From contig NW_004797473.1 in NCBI RefSeq assembly GCF_000002075.1, forward strand, positions 944,638 to 1,008,637: 64,000 nt of DNA, read 5' to 3'. A program made the position numbers and the translations under genes. The notes under the pieces are model-generated. The model was not told the origin of the DNA. It was given only the letters and a program-made list of their open reading frames with translations, and ran no database searches. The stretch comes from Aplysia californica. Its lineage: Eukaryota > Mollusca > Gastropoda > Aplysiida > Aplysiidae. Positions 59,001-64,000 of the stretch are shown here, in pieces (the first letter of the stretch is position 1; each line of letters starts with the position of its first letter).

Positions 59001-61996
59001 ACAGTCTGGTTGAGGCTCACATGCAGGTCTATCTTTTGTATGTGGAGCCTTTGAATTTCTTTGGTGACGTAATTTTCAGTTCTCACAAGATGACATTTGT
59101 CTGTCCTCAGTTGCGTATGCTCAGATTGACTGGCACGACTTTGTTGTGGTGGAGACTGTGGACTTTCAGGCTTTGGAGACAGGTAACGTTGAGGAAACTC
59201 TCCAACTGTTGCTGTGTTAGCTGTGTGGTCTGTTTTGTCATGAGGATTGTTTTATGTTTGTAAAGTTAAGATGTAAACCCCTACCCTTCTCAGTAGGATT
59301 GTAAATGGGCTGATTTATCAATGTCATGTTCATACTGTGCCGGAACAACATGGGGGAACTGCTGCTTTTTCTTTCCTCATCCCTACTATCATCATTTTGC
59401 CTCTATTTCTATTGTATGTTTGTCAATCTCTTGTGAACTGCTATTTCCGGGGTGCCTTGGTAGTAGAAGCAGTCTGTGTGCTGTTACGGCTAGAGAGGTG
59501 AGCAGAGAAAGCCTGATTCCCCGTTTGGACTTTCTGCTGACATCCACCTCTCGGCACTATATGACCTTATGCAGTTGCAAGCCCCCTAAAATCTTACTAA
59601 ACAACAGTATGTCAACATGTGGGCTTGCTTCCATATGTTTTTGAATGTTTGGGTGGGGGGGGTGTGATGTTTAAAAATGCAGCACCTGCATACTGTCTGT
59701 TAAAGCATCATTGTAACATTGTTTTGAGAATAGGCTTACTCTTTTCTGTTTCAGGGATGTTTGTTTTCTGATTTCATAGCTTGATGTAACAATCTCTAAT
59801 GTTAATGGGTGGTTAGCAGGCGCTCTAGTGTGGTTTGCTCCTTCCTTACCATCCTACATCTATCAGCATCATCTCTGCTAGTTTTTTTCTTTGTTTGTGG
59901 TCTTGTAACAACTCTAATTCTTCACCTATATATGACCTATTTGTGTTGCAAGTACTAAAACTGTCATATTCTCTAATGGTTTCTTTCTTGTTTCCATTTC
60001 TGTTTCACAGGTAATCTTCCACCTCCAACCACACCAGAAGAAGTTGGAGCTCGTATTCTGCAGATGGAGCGCTTCGTCAGAGGAGAAATCCCTGTAAGAC
60101 ATGTCACCATTTTGATCTGTTGAACCTCGTGTTTCTTGTCACTTTATATTGGCGGATGGTTGGCGGGTGCTCTGGTGTGGTTTGCTCCTTCATTCTTATC
60201 AAAGATCTATCGTCCTTATCTCCCCTCCTTCTATTTTGTGTTTGTTACTCCCTTGTAACGCCTCTAAACTTGGGCACTTATATGACCTTGTGTTGCAAGT
60301 GCCGTAAAACACTTACTAAAACTAAAAACTTTATATTGACTGCTTAGTGGAAGGCTCTGTCATACGCCATTTTGAAAAGTGACTTAAGACCGAGTCTTAC
60401 ACTCAATTCAGTTTCAAGTATAGTGCTTTAAAGTTTCGTTTGATGATATTGAATTATAATGCCACTAGTGCTTTTAATTTCTATTATTGCTAATTAATGA
60501 TAGGTAGGTATTTGTTGTTAATAATGCTTTTGTTTGTAAATTTTGAGTTCAAAGTCTGCATAAGGTGGGTGTGCTAGTCAGTTAATGTTTTCTGTGAGTG
60601 GCTCTTTTGGGTAAATGAATGATGAAATTTTTCTTGTTTTGACTTGAAAAGTAACTCAAGTCTCTGGTAAATTTGGTGGTTGCAGAAGTAATTTTTGTTC
60701 CACTGGGACTTTTCTCTTCCCATTTTTTTGTTACACTAAGAAGGATTTGGTAACTACTCTGTATAAAACTCTGTCATACTTCAATTATCAAAATGGCGTA
60801 TGACAAGAGTAGGCCTATTACACCAAGCCGTCTAATTAATTGTATTTACTGTATGATTACTTTTATCCGCCGCTTTATACCCTTTTGGGTGTCGAGATTT
60901 AGTGTATGCAATAACAGAAAATGTTCTCTCATATTTTCATGGTCTCACTTTTGGATATTTTCTTTTCTGAACAGATGGATGATGCTGTGGAGATGGAAGT
61001 TGAGAGTGAAGGAGAAGAGGAGGATGAGTCTGATGAGGAAGAGGAGAAGACGAAGGAGGGAAGGGCTGCAGAGGAGGAGTCTGCCGCTCAGGTGGGTCTG
61101 GTGGTTTTGCTCCTTCTTTCCTATCCAACACCTATCTTCCTTACCTCTCCTCCTTTTTTTATATTTGTTATTCTCCTGTAGCACCTCTAATCTTCGGCAC
61201 TTATGACCTTATAGTGTTGCAAGTGTCATAAAACTCTTACTAAAACTTTTTAATTATTAAAAAGTTGTTTGCTGTGCTCTTTACGAAGAGAGAGAGAAAG
61301 CTTTTTTGTGTGTTTTGTTTTTGTTGTTCTCCAATTCCTTATACAAAATGGAGAAAGTACTGAAGCAGATAAGCACATTTCACCACAAAGGGTCTAGCAG
61401 AAGGGAGATCTACCAGATTGATAGCTGTGAGTGAATGGTGGGTGCTTTTGTGTGGTTTGTTCTTTCTTTCCTATCAAATATTTATTGTCCTGATGTCTCC
61501 TCCTCCTTTTTTGTGTTTGTTGCTCTCTTTTAACACCTCTAATCTTCGGCACTTATATGACCTTATTGTGTTGCGAGTGCCGTAAAACTCTTACTAATAA
61601 CTAAAACTTCCTGTTTTCTGACCGACTCCTTTGAAATGTTAATGGGTAAGTCCTAGCTCTTTTCTCTCTCTCGGTTGTTTCTGTCTGTCTATCTTGCTGC
61701 TTCCCTGCACTATGTGTACACTATTGTGTCGCTGTGCTTCTCTTTACTCAGACTCAATTTGTTATTATTTTAGCATTGTTATCGACTAATCATTCGTTGG
61801 TCTTTCTGTGTTATCCAGGACATGGAGGAGTCCTCAGAGAGTTCGGAGGAAGAAGAAGACGACGAGGAAGAGTCTGGGCAGCGAGGCCTAGTGGCGCCCC
61901 CACCCCCACCACCCCCGCCCCCTCCCACAGAGGCCCCACCCCCACCCCTGCCGCCCGCCCCGGAACAAGTTATCATCAAGGACTACAACCCCAAGG
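46821..61996 (+). CDS. SF3A1: Splicing factor 3A subunit 1 (SF3A1/SF3a120), first ten coding exons, 3' part beyond window
   Basis: Ten exons (listed separately) join in phase to 1195 nt, or 398 residues. In order: a short N-terminus ending VGIIYPPPEVR; SURP1 (about 38-85, KTASFVARNGPEFENRIRQN); a linker ending FVPKEPPPEYEF; SURP2 (about 145-200, VKLTAQFTARNGRQFLETVM); the conserved KYRVEWAKHQDKEKKKEEE and YAQIDWHDFVVVETVDF block; PPPTTPEEVGARIL; an acidic region; and a proline-rich stretch. Human SF3A1 has the same order and is about 790 residues, so the second half, including the ubiquitin-like domain, is missing only because the window ends. SF3A1 is part of the U2 snRNP SF3a complex, where SURP2 binds SF3A3, and acts in branch-site recognition in the nucleus. 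No damage was seen. Confidence 0.95.
47151..49352. mobile_element. Inverted-repeat DNA element (possible hAT), 2.2 kb
   Basis: CAGACCTGCCACTC at the left and GAGTGGCAGGTCTG at the right form a perfect 14-bp inverted repeat. CAATAA lies directly outside both ends. The interior has repeated CCCGATTTT/CCTGATTTT motifs near both ends, a GTCCACCAAA-type repeated segment, and a 47-bp tandem triplication at 48000-48112. No transposase was recognised. It lies in SF3A1 intron 1. Confidence 0.65.
48000..48112. repeat. Tandem repeat, about 47-bp unit x3
   Basis: CAGCCCTCACTCACTCCGCC followed by TCGCGTCGGTTCCTCGGGGC, repeated with few changes. It is GC-rich in an AT-rich neighbourhood. Confidence 0.85.
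49388..50152. mobile_element. Element with long (~90 bp) inverted ends and an internal tandem duplication
   Basis: The left arm has GGCTATTCTCATCCGGGGTG...GGCTATTCTCACCCGGTGCG. The right arm has CGCACCGGGTGAGAATAGCC...CATCCCGGGTGAGAATAG. The TATTCTCACCCGG motif is used several times in each arm. Between the arms, a block of about 220 bp is present twice (from ATACTGTCTATCGGT to CTCTCTCT). Non-coding. Confidence 0.65.
50950..51195. repeat. CT-rich low-complexity tract
   Basis: CT, CCTT and a long C run (51067-51082), then CTGTATGTGTGTGTGTGTCG present twice. A related tract is at 52625-52830. The Arg/Glu-rich and Ser/Leu-rich open frames here are artefacts. Confidence 0.9.
51340..52395 (-). 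repeat. SINE-like repeat split by an LTR-element insertion
   Basis: The flanks 52279-52395 and 51340-51435 match the two halves of the intact relative at 13.89-14.11 kb. The inserted segment is the LTR fossil at 51441-52273. Confidence 0.65.
51441..52273 (-). mobile_element. Fossil LTR retrotransposon (Gypsy-like), broken
   Basis: On the minus strand the element starts TGTGGTC and ends CAACA, with the 5-bp duplication TCTAT on both sides. One LTR of about 410 bp is present (51441-51850, with a TATA-like TTTATAAAAG inside). The beginning of the other LTR is at about 52210-52273. Between them lies a short piece of integrase core (motif RPSGNGIVERNHRTIK). Most of the internal region is gone, so it is clearly broken. 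Family assignment is from the integrase motif only. The age cannot be dated well because the second LTR is partial. Confidence 0.75.
52974..53018. repeat. (TA)n microsatellite
   Basis: About 45 bp of pure TA. A family A fragment (52830-52893, inverted, head half only) lies just before it. Confidence 0.95.
53428..53915. mobile_element. Foldback element with ~100-bp arms
   Basis: CAGCGAGCACCTAGCACACC...GGCCCAAATATTGATGACAT...CCATCTATTTTTGTTG at the left is inverted at the right as CAAAAATAGATAGTGGAAAT, GTCATCTATATTTGGGCC and AGGTGCTCGCTG. The loop holds a T run and CA-rich sequence. Non-coding. SF3A1 intron 1. Confidence 0.7.
54058..54420 (+). repeat. Family C repeat, two tandem copies
   Basis: Copies at about 54058-54210 and 54250-54420. 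Each has GCTAGCCAGATTGA, GGCAAAGGGACC, a central AAACGCATTTGTTT-like segment and inverted CGAATC arms, ending CCCCCAGTGGGC. A minus-strand relative is at 11.3 kb. Confidence 0.6.
54590..54754 (+). CDS. SF3A1: SF3A1 exon 2 (SURP1)
   Basis: Acceptor CCAATATTTAAG, 165 nt, donor GTCAGT. It encodes IVDKTASFVARNGPEFENRI, RQNEVNNPKFNFLQPADAYH and AYYQHKVVEFKEGR, the first SURP domain with near identity to other animals. Confidence 0.96.
54758..55280. other. SF3A1 intron 2
   Basis: AT-rich with no repeat that I can name. Confidence 0.5.
55284..55306 (+). CDS. SF3A1: SF3A1 exon 3 (23-nt microexon)
   Basis: Acceptor CTTCGGATTTAG, 23 nt (GQEPQAPK with the split Gly codon), donor GTGAGT. It is needed to keep phase between exons 2 and 4 and gives a linker like the human GKAQEPSAAIPK. 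Confidence 0.85.
55510..55700 (-). repeat. Family A repeat (inverted)
   Basis: GTTGGCGGGTGCTCTGGTGT, CTTGTAACACCTCTAATCTT, TGTTGCAAGTGCAGTAAAAC. Complete copy in SF3A1 intron 3. Confidence 0.8.
55705..56080. other. Rest of SF3A1 intron 3
   Basis: No named feature. A G run lies just upstream of the exon 4 acceptor. Confidence 0.5.
56086..56219 (+). CDS. SF3A1: SF3A1 exon 4
   Basis: Acceptor TTTTCTGTTCAG, 134 nt, donor GTAAGT. It encodes VQSQFIGVLRPPDAPTKIVE and TFVPKEPPPEYEFMCDPPSI, then SAYD. It lacks the glutamine-rich stretch that human SF3A1 has in this linker. Confidence 0.95.
56225..56585. other. SF3A1 intron 4, first part
   Basis: Nothing recognised. Confidence 0.5.
56588..56665 (+). 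repeat. Family A repeat, head only
   Basis: AGTTTTAATATGAGTTTTAC, GGTCATTTAGGTGCCGAAGA, TTTGACGTGTTACAAGG. Confidence 0.6.
56690..56800 (-). repeat. tRNA-derived SINE fragment
   Basis: On the minus strand: CGGTAGTCTAAGGTTCGTAA, TCGTGAGATTGTGGGTTCAG, CATTGTGCCCTTGGGAAAAA. Same family as 24.2 kb. Confidence 0.6.
56855..56945 (+). repeat. CR1/L2-like 3' tail fragment
   Basis: (AAT)n, GATTGCATTTATATAGCGCT, AAGCTCTGAGCGCTTTACAC. It ends about 30 bp before the exon 5 acceptor. Confidence 0.65.
56978..57200 (+). CDS. SF3A1: SF3A1 exon 5 (SURP2)
   Basis: Acceptor TTCCTTCGCAG, 223 nt, donor GTGGGC. It encodes DIVKLTAQFTARNGRQFLET, VMQREQRNYLFDFLRPQHSL, FTYFTKLVVQYTKILIPPKD and NKEVNNPKE. This is the second SURP domain, which binds SF3A3. 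Confidence 0.97.
57480..58370 (+). mobile_element. CR1/L2-like LINE, 3' end
   Basis: An open frame of about 125 residues: TPILKELHWLPIKERIKYKT, AVLCFKCINDSAPFGLKTFL, YNPPRALRSAFDNLILKTPK, FFGPQVWNEIPYKIR, FKNQLKHFLFTKAYLS then TAA. This is the C-terminal pattern of CR1/L2 polymerases. The 3' UTR holds a GA microsatellite (57930-58045) and ends GCGCATTGAGCATC...ATAAATGCTATTTATTATTA. 5' truncated, in SF3A1 intron 5. Confidence 0.85.
58419..58509 (+). CDS. SF3A1: SF3A1 exon 6
   Basis: Acceptor GCCTCCTGTAG, 91 nt, donor GTAAGT. It encodes ILDQVKYRVEWAKHQDKEKK then KEEEALEKER, a conserved charged helix. Confidence 0.95.
58515..59105. other. SF3A1 intron 6
   Basis: No repeat recognised. Open frames at 58811-59054 have no known domain. 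Confidence 0.5.
59111..59182 (+). CDS. SF3A1: SF3A1 exon 7
   Basis: Acceptor GTCTGTCCTCAG, 72 nt, donor GTAACG. It encodes VAYAQIDWHDFVVVETVDFQ and ALET, nearly invariant in animals. Confidence 0.96.
59290..59600 (-). repeat. Family B repeat (inverted)
   Basis: ATTGTAAATGGGCTGATTTA, GGGGGAACTGCTGCTTTTTC, GTTACGGCTAGAGAGG, TATGACCTTATGCAGTTGCA. Reverse complement of the 15.96 kb copy. Confidence 0.75.
59803..59965 (-). repeat. Family A repeat (inverted, diverged)
   Basis: GGTGGTTAGCAGGCGCTCTA, GTGGTTTGCTCCTTCCTTAC, TATGACCTATTTGTGTTGCA. It ends about 45 bp before the exon 8 acceptor. Confidence 0.65.
60011..60093 (+). CDS. SF3A1: SF3A1 exon 8
   Basis: Acceptor TTTCTGTTTCACAG, 83 nt, donor GTAAGA. 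It encodes NLPPPTTPEEVGARILQMER and FVRGEIP. Confidence 0.96.
60150..60330 (-). repeat. Family A repeat (inverted)
   Basis: Well-preserved full copy: GGTTGGCGGGTGCTCTGGTG, AAGATCTATCGTCCTTATCT, GGGCACTTATATGACCTTGT, AGTGCCGTAAAACACTTACT. Confidence 0.8.
60335..60965. other. Rest of SF3A1 intron 8
   Basis: No repeat recognised. The frame at 60793 is chance plus part of exon 9. Confidence 0.5.
60975..61091 (+). CDS. SF3A1: SF3A1 exon 9 (acidic region)
   Basis: Acceptor TTTTCTGAACAG, 117 nt in phase 0, donor GTGGGT. It encodes MDDAVEMEVESEGEEEDESD then an EEEEK...AAQ tail, matching the EVEMEVESDEEDD region of human SF3A1. The donor coincides with the end of a family A repeat. Confidence 0.93.
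61092..61248 (-). repeat. Family A repeat (inverted) abutting the SF3A1 exon 9 donor
   Basis: It begins GTGGGTCTGGTGGTTTTGCT at the very first intron base and runs to CGGCACTTATGACCTTATAG and AAAACTCTTACTAAAAC. In other copies the matching end reads GGTGGGTGCTCTGGTGTGG. Confidence 0.75.
61430..61612 (-). repeat. Family A repeat (inverted)
   Basis: GGTGGGTGCTTTTGTGTGGT, CTTTTAACACCTCTAATCTT, CGGCACTTATATGACCTTAT, GAGTGCCGTAAAACTCTTAC. Confidence 0.8.
61819..61996 (+). CDS. SF3A1: SF3A1 exon 10 (acidic and proline-rich; last exon in window)
   Basis: Acceptor TGTGTTATCCAG, 178 nt, donor GTAATA. It encodes DMEESSESSEEEEDDEEESG, then QRGLVAP, a run of ten Pro residues, and PAPEQVIIKDYNPK. The next exon (human KDYDPKASKPLPP...) must be right of 64.0 kb or was not recognisable. 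The donor passes straight into a TAA-rich repeat tail. Confidence 0.9.
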
Positions 61997-61999
61997 GTA

Positions 62000-62130
62000 A
62001 TAATAGATAACATTCTTACAGCACAGATCCCTACTCAAGAGCAAGCTCTATGCGCTTCACAATCTATACTATTACCCCAGCAGACCTGAGAGCATTTTGA
62101 AACAACCTCAACTTCCTGGGAAACATTCAG
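62000..62130 (+). repeat. CR1/L2-like 3' tail fragment at the SF3A1 exon 10 donor
   Basis: AATAATAGATAACATTCTTA, GAGCAAGCTCTATGCGCTTC, ATTACCCCAGCAGACCTGAG. It starts within a few bases of the exon end. Confidence 0.65.
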
Positions 62131-62159
62131 TGCAAGCAGCCATTTCATCATCATTGCCT

Positions 62160-62400
62160 TTCTCACCCTGCACCAGGGTATAGGCCACGGACAAACACCT
62201 TACACCTTTCTCTATCCTGGGCTAGCCTCTTGATGTTATTCCATGTCTTCCCACTTTTCTGTACATCCATTTCTTTGATTCTTCTCCAGGTTCCACGAGG
62301 TCTTCCCCTTGATCTCTTGCCCTGTGGGTTCCAATCCAAAACTTTCTTTGTTATGCAGCTGCCTGACTTACTGAGAGTATGTCCAATCCATCGACACCGC
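62160..62400 (-). mobile_element. Non-LTR retrotransposon C-terminal fragment
   Basis: Inverted relative of 20.9-21.1 kb. On the minus strand it reads GRPRGTWRRIKEMDVQKSGK-like sequence and TWNNIKRLAQDRERC-like sequence with some changes, then the AGGCCTATACCCTGGTGCAG 3' end, here single copy. Confidence 0.65.
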
Positions 62401-62404
62401 CTTC

Positions 62405-63000
62405 TTCCTATCTCATCTCTGACTGGGATCTGTGTTTTTTTGGGTTTTTTAATTTTATAGGGGTTAAAACACTAACATGCTGACAAGATCTTTCGCTTTG
62501 TAGGGACATCTTTTCCCGCAGTGTTGGTTCACGTTGTGCGGGCAGCAGTTCGCCACTATTTGGCAGCCTCAGTGCTTTCTTGTCGTATCTCCGGTTCATT
62601 TTTTTTTACAATGAAAATGTGACTTCTTCTTAAGCTCACTTTTTGTTATGAATTGTTTTAACCGTTATTAAAAATGGAGACAAGTAAGCACTGAGGTCGC
62701 GATTTCAGGCCTGCTAATTCGCTGCCTCAGAATTATAAAGTTCAATCTGACATTTTTGACTTATTTAAGTTACTAAGACCATGAGGTCAGAAACCAAATG
62801 TTCTATCTGTTATGTCAAATCATAAAATTGTTCAGAGTCGTTATCAAGATATTCAAAGAATTCCATTCGAAAAAGCTTGATATGGCTTTGAAAAGTTGGC
62901 AACTATTGTCTTATTTTACTAGCGTGCATCTAGGTGACTCTTAAGATCTTCTCCAAACTCTGCTTTTTTTTCTAGCAGATTCTGAGAGATTCTCGTACTT
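62405..63000. other. Non-coding intron sequence
   Basis: SF3A1 intron 10. No exon or named repeat was found. Confidence 0.5.
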
Positions 63001-63004
63001 GTGG

Positions 63005-63425
63005 TTGGTCTTCTCCTGACACATCACCACTTAACACACTGTCCTGACACATCACCACTTAATAGACTGTTTCACCTTCTACAGTCACATCACCACTTAC
63101 CTGTTGTGTCCTGCCACCACTTAACAAACTGCCTCACCTTTTCCTGACACATCACCACTTAACAGACTGCCTCACATTTTCCTGACACATCACCACTTAA
63201 CACTGTCCTGACACATCACCACTTAACACTGTCCTGTCCCATCATAACTTAACATACTGTCTCATTTTTTCTGTTCGCATCTCCTCTTAACACACTGTCC
63301 CGACACATCACCACTTAACACACTGTCTCACCCTCTCCTGACTCATCACCACTTAACACACTGTCTCACCCTCTCCTGACCCATCACCACTTAACACACT
63401 GCCTCACCTTCTCATGTCACATCAC
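63005..63425. repeat. Minisatellite, about 28-41-bp units
   Basis: Around ten irregular copies of CCTGACACATCACCACTTAA with CACACTGTCTCACCTTCT. Some units lack the second half, giving a mixed-length array. Confidence 0.85.
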
Positions 63426-63428
63426 CTC

Positions 63429-64000
63429 TTAACTCCTTTTATCCTAGCCGTAACCTCACGGACTCTGTACCAGTCCTGGGGCCGCGGCGGCGTATGAGCC
63501 GGAAGTCAGTTCGTATAGTTCAAAGTGATATATTTCTTACATTTTCTCTAAGGTTTTAAGGAAATTTGGCAGTTATGTTAGAAATTGAATGTAGTTTTTG
63601 TAAATGTATGTGGTTAAGAAATACACCAATAGCACAATGTAGATTTTGAGGTGTATTCCACCCTCGAACTTAACCTCTAGCCCTACCCATCGATCACGAA
63701 TTCCAGTACTGACCCCTTCACCATGATCTGAATCGCTATTAGATGAGTCAAAGTCCTGTTCGTTATCATCCACAACGGAATTTACGGCACTTATTTCAGA
63801 GTCACTTTTATCAAATTAGTATCATTCCCCCTCACAACCCAGTGCCACTTCATAAAGTGCTTCGTCGGTCGTGAATGTGCGTTTTCGAGACATCTTTCAA
63901 GCTTCTACACCCATCAAAAACAAAGAACCACTGTTCATTGGAAAATTAAAATATTCAGGCAGAGCTAGCATCGCCGTATTTGCGTATCTTGGTAATTACA
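63429..64000. other. Window end; possible left end of a TTAA-flanked element
   Basis: TTAA then CTCCTTTTATCCTAGCC and a GC-rich patch resemble the left end of the piggyBac-type MITE at 8.36 kb in layout. The other end would be outside the window. No SF3A1 exon is recognised here. Confidence 0.25.

Noticed and set aside
58811-59263. 150-residue plus-strand frame in SF3A1 intron 6
   Set aside because: It overlaps exon 7 in a different frame. Exon 7 with consensus splice sites and conserved peptide is the real feature.

Overview
This is animal (invertebrate) nuclear DNA. It has two intron-rich protein genes in a head-to-head arrangement, and most of the remaining sequence is transposable elements and simple repeats. 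The AT-rich introns, the LINE types (I/Nimb-like with RNase H, Rex1-like, CR1/L2-like) and many short repeat families suggest a mollusc, most likely a gastropod. That placement is inference, because no species-diagnostic gene is present.

Minus strand, 42.98 down to 7.60 kb: an apparently complete ZBBX orthologue (zinc finger B-box domain-containing protein). I assembled 19 coding exons by hand from splice sites. All phases agree and the coding total is 3885 nt, giving 1294 residues plus a stop. The protein has an N-terminal coiled coil, a B-box zinc finger split over exons 4 and 5, two short motifs also found in vertebrate ZBBX, and a long Ser/Arg/Pro-rich disordered tail. Plus strand, 46.82 to 62.0 kb: the first ten coding exons of SF3A1 (splicing factor 3A subunit 1), covering SURP1, SURP2, the SF3A3-interaction region, the acidic region and a proline-rich stretch. 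The 3' half of SF3A1, with its ubiquitin-like domain, lies beyond the window. The two start codons are 3.84 kb apart.

Layout: 1-7.6 kb is ZBBX 3' flank with repeats. 7.6-32.9 kb holds ZBBX exons 19 to 2, with introns full of MITEs, SINE-like repeats and LINE tails. 32.9-42.9 kb is ZBBX intron 1, with a near full-length RNase H-bearing LINE at 33.0-38.3 kb. 43.0-46.8 kb is the intergenic space, with a second RNase H-type LINE at 43.7-45.7 kb. 46.9-54.6 kb is SF3A1 intron 1, made almost wholly of inverted-repeat elements and one nested, broken LTR-retrotransposon fossil. 54.6-62 kb holds the remaining SF3A1 exons, again separated by repeats. 62-64 kb holds LINE tails and a minisatellite.

The most notable observations concern mobile DNA touching gene structure. 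The end of ZBBX exon 5 is triplicated and forms two extra in-frame 81-nt candidate cassette exons. The SF3A1 exon 9 donor matches the terminus of a dispersed repeat, and exon 10 abuts another repeat. The ZBBX 3' UTR appears to be a MITE. Several non-autonomous transposons have readable ends and target-site duplications (piggyBac-like TTAA, hAT-like 8 bp, Tc1-like TA). No rRNA, true tRNA, CRISPR array or bacterial feature was seen.
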